Positions 59,182 to 64,000 of a stretch of DNA of 64,000 bases are shown piece after piece. Every line of letters starts with the position of its first letter. The stretch's first letter is position 1. Source of the DNA: NCEH01 sp040049195 (GTDB lineage: Bacteria > Pseudomonadota > Alphaproteobacteria > Rhizobiales > Xanthobacteraceae); NCBI RefSeq assembly GCF_040049195.1, contig NZ_JBDZDL010000012.1. One strand, 5' to 3'. The translations under genes and the position numbers were made by a program. Below the pieces are notes generated by a model, which worked only from the letters and a program-made list of their open reading frames with translations, made no database searches and was not told the DNA's origin.

Positions 59182-59607
59182 ATGGTTCGCTCCGCGAGAG
59201 AACCGCGACGCAAGCCGAGGCTCCGGACCGAGTTGTCGGATGCCGACGAGGCGCGGCTTCAGGCGGCCGTTGTGCTGTTCGGCGTGCCGAAGGCCGAGGT
59301 GGTGCGGCGCCTGATCCGCGCGTCAGTGCAGGCGGGGCCAGCACTGTCGGCGGAGAATACACGCGCCGTCGTCGAGCTCGCCCAGCAGGTCCGGATGGTC
59401 GGCCGCAACCTCTCGCAGGTCCTGCGCGCCATCCACCGCGGCCAAGCGGTGCGCATCGAGGACACCGAGCCGGTGTGGCGCGGCCTGCACGAGGTGGTTG
59501 CCGCCATCAACGACGAATTGACCGAGATGACCGTGGCCTACGGTTCGAAACTGCGCCGGCAGGCCGGGCTTCCGCTGCCATCCGAGATCCCGACCGAGGA
59601 GGCGTGA
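59182..59607 (+). CDS. mobC: MobC-like relaxosome accessory protein
   Basis: A 141-residue basic protein. The N-terminal RHH segment (LRTELSDADEARLQAAVVLF, then PKAEVVRRLIRASV) is followed by the MobC C-terminal block VRMVGRNLSQVLRAIHRGQ and LHEVVAAINDEL. MobC proteins help the relaxase open DNA at oriT. GGGAG precedes ATG 59182. Its TGA overlaps the relaxase ATG. Confidence 0.82.
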   Translation: MVRSAREPRRKPRLRTELSDADEARLQAAVVLFGVPKAEVVRRLIRASVQAGPALSAENTRAVVELAQQVRMVGRNLSQVLRAIHRGQAVRIEDTEPVWRGLHEVVAAINDELTEMTVAYGSKLRRQAGLPLPSEIPTEEA

Positions 59608-61925
59608 TGAACCGCGCAGCCCAGATCGCCTGGTGGGTCGCGCAGGTCGAGGCCGCACGGACAGCTGTCACCGCGGCCGCCGAGTCACGGCGCCGACCCC
59701 GAGCCTTTGGCGGCCTTGACGACGAGCCGAGACGGCGGGCGGCGCGGGTTGCGCCGCTTCCCAAAGTGCCACCTGCAGACCAGGTCATCCGCGGGCATAC
59801 AATCACCGGCGGTCGCGACGAAGAGCGCTCGCGGTCGTTGCCACCGTCGTCGGCTGGGGGAGGTGGCGGTGGACCGCGCCCGGTTCGTCCTGCCGCGCGG
59901 GCGCCGATCCCCGGCGGCGCGGGCGGGGCAGGGCCGGGCGCCGTCGGCCGCGCGCGCCAGCTCGCCGCGGGCTACCAGCCTGCGGTCATCAAGGTGCTGT
60001 CCTGGGCGCACGGGACCGTCCGGGCCACCAAGACGGGGCAGTACGTGCAGCGCGAGGACGTGCCGCTCGAAACCCACGACGGCCGCATGTTGACGGACCG
60101 CGAGGCGGTCGCCGACGAGATCAAGGCGTGGTCGGTCAACTTCTCGAAGCGGGCCGAGAGCCAGGACGTCGCCGCAGTCCGCCTGATGCTGCGCGGCGTG
60201 AAGGATACTGAAGAGGGCCGCGAAACCTACGAGAAGGCGATCGCTGCCGGCTTCGCCGGGCACCGCTACGCGTACCGGCTCGACACGACGTCATCCGGCG
60301 ACCTCGAGGCGCGCCTCGTCATCGCCTTGGCAGGGCCGGCGAAGGAGCGGTTCCGCGTCCGCGAGGAGCGGGTCGGAGACCACGAAAAGCAGTTCACGCG
60401 GAAGCGCTTCGACATGGCCTCGGAGGGAAAGATCGCGGATCGCATCCATGCCGCGACCGGGATTGGTACCCAGGCAATCGGCGTGTCGCCCGGAATGACC
60501 AACCACGGCCGCAACGGCGTGACCTATCGACTCAACAAGCTGGTCGAGCACGGCGCAGTGGTCGACGACAAGGGCAAGGCCATCGCCAACGTCGCCGACA
60601 CACGGGTCGCGGCGCGCGAGTGGGGGCCGTCCCTTCGCTCGCAGTCGGTGCGCGACACGATGCACCTCATGCTGTCAGCGAAAGCGGGCACCAATGTCGA
60701 GGCCTTGAGACGGGCCGCGCGCTCCTTCCTGCAGGACCGCTTCGGTGACCACAAATTCATGTTCGGCATCCACGTCGATAAGGAGTCGGCCGGCCACATC
60801 CACGTCCACGCCGTGATCGCCGCGAAAGGCGAGTCCGGCCAGAAACTGCACCCGGGGCCCGAAACGTTCCGCGAATGGCGCACGGCATACGCCCAGCACG
60901 CCCAGGCGGAGGGGCTGCGCATCGTAGCAACCTCGGCGCGGGAGCGCGCGTCGTCGCAGAGCTACGGCCCGAAGGACAAGGCCATAGTCGAGACGGCGGA
61001 GCGGCCGCGAACCGCTCGCGAAGCAAGGGATCGCGCCTATGCCGCCGATCCGGCTAACCGGCGGTTGATCGACAATGCCCGGCAGCGGATCGCGACTGCG
61101 CGTGCAAATCCGATCAGCTTGCCGAAGTCGCCGCCGGCTCGCAAAGTTGTGAATGAAAGCGTGTTGGCCTGGCGAACGGTAGCGGCCGAACAGCCGGCCA
61201 ATCCGATCGCCAAGGACATGCTCGAGCGTCTGTTGATGGCGCAGGCCATCGGGGGGATACTTCAAGCAATCGGACGTCGTGTCGAGCAGATCACAAAGGA
61301 AGATAGCGGCATGGCCATTTCATCTGAACAGATGGCGAAGGACCTTCGCGTGATGAACGAGGCGGTCTCGCGAACGAGCGACCTTCTCGTGGGAGAGACC
61401 AAGCAGCAGTTCCGCGAGACGTCTGCTCGCTATCTCGAAACTCTGGCCAACCGCATCGACCTTCAACGAGTCCAGGAGCGCGGCGTCGAACGACTCAGTC
61501 GCGGCGAGGTCGAGTCCATCGTGGGAACGAATGCAGACCGGCTTATCGAGCGAGCCCAAGAAATCCGCCTTAAGGAAGAACGCGAGGCCGCATCCGCGGA
61601 ACAAATCGCTGCTCGCGCGGTCAATGCCGAGCGGAGACAAGAGGCCGGTGTTGCGTTGGATGCGACATCGCAGCGTGAGCTGCGAGCCGAACGAAGCATT
61701 GTGGCCGGATCGCAGCAGGCCGCGTCAAGAGAGGCGCGGGAGGCTGCCGCCGCCGCCGAGGCTGCGCGAGCGATTGCGGAACATCCCGGTCAGCCGATTC
61801 CCGCCGCGCTTGTGCAAACGGATGCGCTTGCGAAGCTCCGCGCGGAGCAAGAACAAGTTATCCGGGAGATCGAAGCGAGCGAGCGGGCGACGGCACAATC
61901 AACGAAAGGTCAGCGTCTAGTCTAG
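59607..61925 (+). CDS. Relaxase/mobilisation nuclease
   Basis: A 772-residue protein. Residues about 120-450 form the relaxase domain, with the metal-binding HxH in SAGHIHVHAVIAAKGESGQK and the preceding TNVEALRRAARSFLQDRFGD. The C-terminal 250 residues are a long charged helical region rich in Ala, Glu and Arg. The N-terminal 110 residues are Pro/Gly-rich. It would nick oriT and lead the strand during transfer. No VirB/VirD4 genes are in the window, so the element may be mobilisable rather than self-transmissible, as far as this segment shows. Confidence 0.85.
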   Translation: MNRAAQIAWWVAQVEAARTAVTAAAESRRRPRAFGGLDDEPRRRAARVAPLPKVPPADQVIRGHTITGGRDEERSRSLPPSSAGGGGGGPRPVRPAARAPIPGGAGGAGPGAVGRARQLAAGYQPAVIKVLSWAHGTVRATKTGQYVQREDVPLETHDGRMLTDREAVADEIKAWSVNFSKRAESQDVAAVRLMLRGVKDTEEGRETYEKAIAAGFAGHRYAYRLDTTSSGDLEARLVIALAGPAKERFRVREERVGDHEKQFTRKRFDMASEGKIADRIHAATGIGTQAIGVSPGMTNHGRNGVTYRLNKLVEHGAVVDDKGKAIANVADTRVAAREWGPSLRSQSVRDTMHLMLSAKAGTNVEALRRAARSFLQDRFGDHKFMFGIHVDKESAGHIHVHAVIAAKGESGQKLHPGPETFREWRTAYAQHAQAEGLRIVATSARERASSQSYGPKDKAIVETAERPRTAREARDRAYAADPANRRLIDNARQRIATARANPISLPKSPPARKVVNESVLAWRTVAAEQPANPIAKDMLERLLMAQAIGGILQAIGRRVEQITKEDSGMAISSEQMAKDLRVMNEAVSRTSDLLVGETKQQFRETSARYLETLANRIDLQRVQERGVERLSRGEVESIVGTNADRLIERAQEIRLKEEREAASAEQIAARAVNAERRQEAGVALDATSQRELRAERSIVAGSQQAASREAREAAAAAEAARAIAEHPGQPIPAALVQTDALAKLRAEQEQVIREIEASERATAQSTKGQRLV

Positions 61926-62114
61926 AGAGACGCCTTGTTTTTGAATATTCTTGCGGCGGCATTCTGGCTTCTTGGCGCTAAGCGGAATTAGAGTGGATAA
62001 TCAGGTGCCAATGGCGTCGTCGCACGCGGACCGTCGGTCGCGCTGAGGTGGCGTTAGGGACGACGATCATTCCCTATCTTCCCTTAACGTGAGGCCTGTG
62101 GCATCCTAGTGCCT

Positions 62115-62468
62115 ATGAGGGTTGGCATCTGGCTCCGCAGGTTGCTCCCGATCCTAGCGGTTTTGGGGCTCATTGCCGGACCGTTCGCTGTATCGGCGAG
62201 CGGTGCTGTCGTGCAGGCTGCCTCCGCCATGTCGATGTCCGACATGGCGGAGGACATGTCCTGTTGTCCGGTTGAGAAGCCAAACCTGCCAGATTGCCCG
62301 AAATCGTGCCCGTTGATGGCGCTTTGCATGGCCAAGTGCTCCTCGGTGTCGTCGACACTTTCGAGCCTCGTCGTCTTTTGGGATCAAACAGATACGCTCC
62401 TCCCGGCCAACGCCGTGTTCGGCGACGCGCTTGTGATAGAACCCCCAGCTCGACCTCCGCGAATCTAG
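62115..62468 (+). CDS. Secreted Cys/Met-rich hypothetical protein
   Basis: A 117-residue protein with a signal peptide (LLPILAVLGLIAGPFAVSAS), then a metal-binding-like stretch with MSMSDMAEDMSCCPVEKP, DCPKSCPL and ALCMAKCSS. The Met and Cys content suggests a periplasmic copper or silver binder, in line with the RND module that follows. ATG 62115 is preferred over GTG 62109. No family was recognised. Confidence 0.65.
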   Translation: MRVGIWLRRLLPILAVLGLIAGPFAVSASGAVVQAASAMSMSDMAEDMSCCPVEKPNLPDCPKSCPLMALCMAKCSSVSSTLSSLVVFWDQTDTLLPANAVFGDALVIEPPARPPRI

Positions 62469-62602
62469 AACATCGCCGGCGGCGTTAGCGCGCCGGATCG
62501 TGTCGCCCTAGCAAGGCTCGGGCGGCCGAGAGCGCGTGGCCCTAAGCCACGCCATGCCGGGCCATGTGCACGGTACGTCGATGCATCTAGGACTTTCAAA
62601 CG

Positions 62603-63007
62603 ATGACCACTTCTAAGAAGAGCGCCGCCTCGGGCGCGCTCGCAGTCGCACTCTGCGTGGCAGGCCTCTCGACGGCGCAAGCAGAGGTCACGGACTACGA
62701 ATTCCAGCTCCTTCAGACCGACGTCAAGCAGGGCAACGCGGCCATCGTCGATGTCCGCCTCGTCGACAAGCGAACCGGTTCATCAGTCGCCGACGCCGTC
62801 ATCTTTGCAACCCGGATCGACATGGCGCCAGACGGCATGGAAACGATGACAGCGCCGATCGAGGTTCTCCCCTCGACGGAGCCGGGAGTCTATCGTTTCA
62901 AGGCCAACCTGGTGATGGCCGGCGGATGGCGCCTTTCGCTCGGAGCGAAGATACAAGGTGAAACCGGCACGCTCGAAAGCAAGCTGGTCCTGAAGGCGAC
63001 GCCGTGA
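62603..63007 (+). CDS. FixH/YtkA-like periplasmic protein of the metal RND module
   Basis: A 134-residue secreted protein: signal peptide to about residue 27 (AGLSTAQAEV), then a beta-sandwich with LLQTDVKQGNAAIVDVRLVD, TRIDMAPDGMETMTAPIEVL and PGVYRFKANLVMAGGWRLSL, as in FixH/YtkA-like proteins that precede CusB-type adaptors. Its stop overlaps the GTG of the next gene (GTGA). Confidence 0.8.
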   Translation: MTTSKKSAASGALAVALCVAGLSTAQAEVTDYEFQLLQTDVKQGNAAIVDVRLVDKRTGSSVADAVIFATRIDMAPDGMETMTAPIEVLPSTEPGVYRFKANLVMAGGWRLSLGAKIQGETGTLESKLVLKATP

Positions 63008-64000
63008 GACGGATCTCTCTGCGGGTCCTCGCCCTCGCCGCTGTTCTGGCGGCGGGGATCGGAGGTTATTGGGCTGGCGTCCGGGGCTTACCCGTGGCCG
63101 GCCTCCGCGAATGGCTTGGTCGCGAGGGAACCCCTGTAACGGCTCAGCCCGAGGCCACGGGGGCGATCATCTATTATCAGGATCCTGACGGCAGGCCGGC
63201 TTATTCGACGACGCCGCGCCAGACCCGAGACGGCCGGGCTTTTCGCGCCGTTCGTGCCAGCGAGGATGTGAGCTTCGAGGAAAGGCCGCCGGCGACGGCC
63301 GATGCCACCCCGCGGCGCATTCTCTACTACCGCAATCCGATGGGGCTGCCTGACACCTCGCCGACGCCGAAAAAGGATTCGATGGGGATGGATTACATCC
63401 CCGTTTACGAGGGGGAAGATGATGGTAGCCCCGTCGTGCGGGTGCCGCTTGGCAAGCTGCAGCGGACTGGTGTGCGATCCGAGTTGGCGACGCGGCGTCC
63501 TGTGGGCAGATCAATGCGCGTACCTGGAATGGTTCAGCTCGACGAACGGCGCATTTCCGTGGTCGCAACCCGGAGCGATGCCTTCATCAACGAGGTCGCG
63601 AGCGTCACGACCGGGGATCGCGTGAAGAAAGGCCAGGTACTCCTCAGGCTCTATTCGCCAGACATTGCCGCCGCCGGCGCCCAGTTCCTCAGCGATCTTA
63701 ATATCGGCGGTCGCGACAGTGCTGCCGGCGGTGCCCGACAGCGCCTGGAAAATCTGGGTGTACCGCCAGAGGCGATCGCGGAGATCGAGAGGACACGCAA
63801 GGTGCCGCTCTCGATGACGTGGCGCGCGCCGCGCGATGGCGTCGTGCTCGAACGCAATGTCGTCGACGGCATGAAGGCAGCGCCGGGCGACGTGCTATTC
63901 CGTCTCGCGGACATTTCGACCATCTGGGTACTGGCCGATGTGCCGGAGTTCGATCTTGAGGCCGTTCGGCTCGGTGCGCCCGTGGCGATCCACGTCCGAA
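63004..64000 (+). CDS. cusB: CusB-type RND efflux periplasmic adaptor, N-terminal part
   Basis: The open frame from GTG 63004 runs off the window. A signal anchor (RVLALAAVLAAGIGGYWAG) is followed by two heavy-metal-binding segments: a degenerate YYQDPDGRPAYSTTPRQT and a canonical YYRNPMGLPDTSP...DSMGMDYIPVY with conserved Met. The adaptor domain starts VRVPLGKLQRTGV, with VTTGDRVKKGQVLLRLYSPD as the lipoyl-like hairpin. It links an inner-membrane RND pump to the outer membrane channel for Cu/Ag export; the pump should lie to the right. Confidence 0.9.
   Translation, partial: MRRISLRVLALAAVLAAGIGGYWAGVRGLPVAGLREWLGREGTPVTAQPEATGAIIYYQDPDGRPAYSTTPRQTRDGRAFRAVRASEDVSFEERPPATADATPRRILYYRNPMGLPDTSPTPKKDSMGMDYIPVYEGEDDGSPVVRVPLGKLQRTGVRSELATRRPVGRSMRVPGMVQLDERRISVVATRSDAFINEVASVTTGDRVKKGQVLLRLYSPDIAAAGAQFLSDLNIGGRDSAAGGARQRLENLGVPPEAIAEIERTRKVPLSMTWRAPRDGVVLERNVVDGMKAAPGDVLFRLADISTIWVLADVPEFDLEAVRLGAPVAIHVR

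Noticed and set aside
1..64000. CRISPR arrays, tRNA or rRNA genes, complete insertion sequences
   Set aside because: No regular direct repeats with spacers, no tRNA-like or rRNA-like sequence and no DDE transposase were seen on reading the window.

Overview
The window reads as about 64 kb of a large, GC-rich plasmid or plasmid-derived accessory region from an alphaproteobacterium, most likely of the order Hyphomicrobiales. The evidence is a complete repABC replication unit with repABC-type parS palindromes, a rhizobial-type RHE_PE00001 protein, an imuA-imuB-dnaE2 cassette behind an alphaproteobacterial LexA box (GAAC-N7-GAAC), and many conserved proteins typical of rhizobial plasmids. No rRNA, tRNA or CRISPR array was seen. 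Species cannot be told from the sequence alone.

Layout. 1-1.1 kb: the 5' part of an alpha-glucan phosphorylase gene and a DUF2934 gene. 1.2-7.1 kb: copper module (DUF411, CueR, CopA, CopZ-like chaperone, DUF305, glutaredoxin-MauE fusion, CsoR-family repressor) with recognisable metal-regulator operators. 7.1-8.5 kb: gene-poor, hairpin-rich stretch. 8.5-24.1 kb: one long plus-strand block of plasmid accessory genes (TOPRIM/DUF3991, DUF1419, DUF3085, a 1698-residue methyltransferase-helicase fusion, a ParB-like protein, several conserved unknowns, ArdC-like antirestriction protein, PP-loop protein). 24.1-29.7 kb: SOS mutagenesis cassette imuA-imuB-dnaE2. 29.7-38.5 kb: second metal island (CmtR-like ArsR, CDF exporter with HMA domain, CcdA, LspA, a CYP152-type P450, CadR/PbrR-like MerR, Cd/Zn/Pb P-type ATPase, PCuAC and SCO copper proteins, DUF411, membrane methyltransferase).

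38.5-41.2 kb holds the remains of a RIT element (three tyrosine recombinases in trio, the first truncated) abutting a fragment of a DNA polymerase IV gene and a WGR protein. 42.3-45.6 kb is a two-gene AAA ATPase plus subtilisin-like protease unit, a good candidate defence or stress system. 45.7-50.1 kb has an RHE_PE00001 gene, a PemK/Phd-type toxin-antitoxin pair, an unknown gene and a tyrosine integrase.

50.2-54.2 kb is a full repABC replicon with two parS sites upstream and a counter-transcribed RNA between repB and repC. 54.8-61.9 kb looks like a second plasmid backbone: ssb, two small HTH regulators, a second solitary repC with its own counter-transcribed RNA, a type Ib-like parA plus small DNA-binding partner with an iteron-like repeat field, mobC and a relaxase. 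The simplest reading is a cointegrate of two plasmids. 62.1-64 kb begins a third metal module (Cys/Met-rich secreted protein, FixH-like protein, CusB-type adaptor running off the end).

The genes together describe a mobile or formerly mobile replicon that carries copper/cadmium/lead tolerance, error-prone repair, antirestriction and stability functions.
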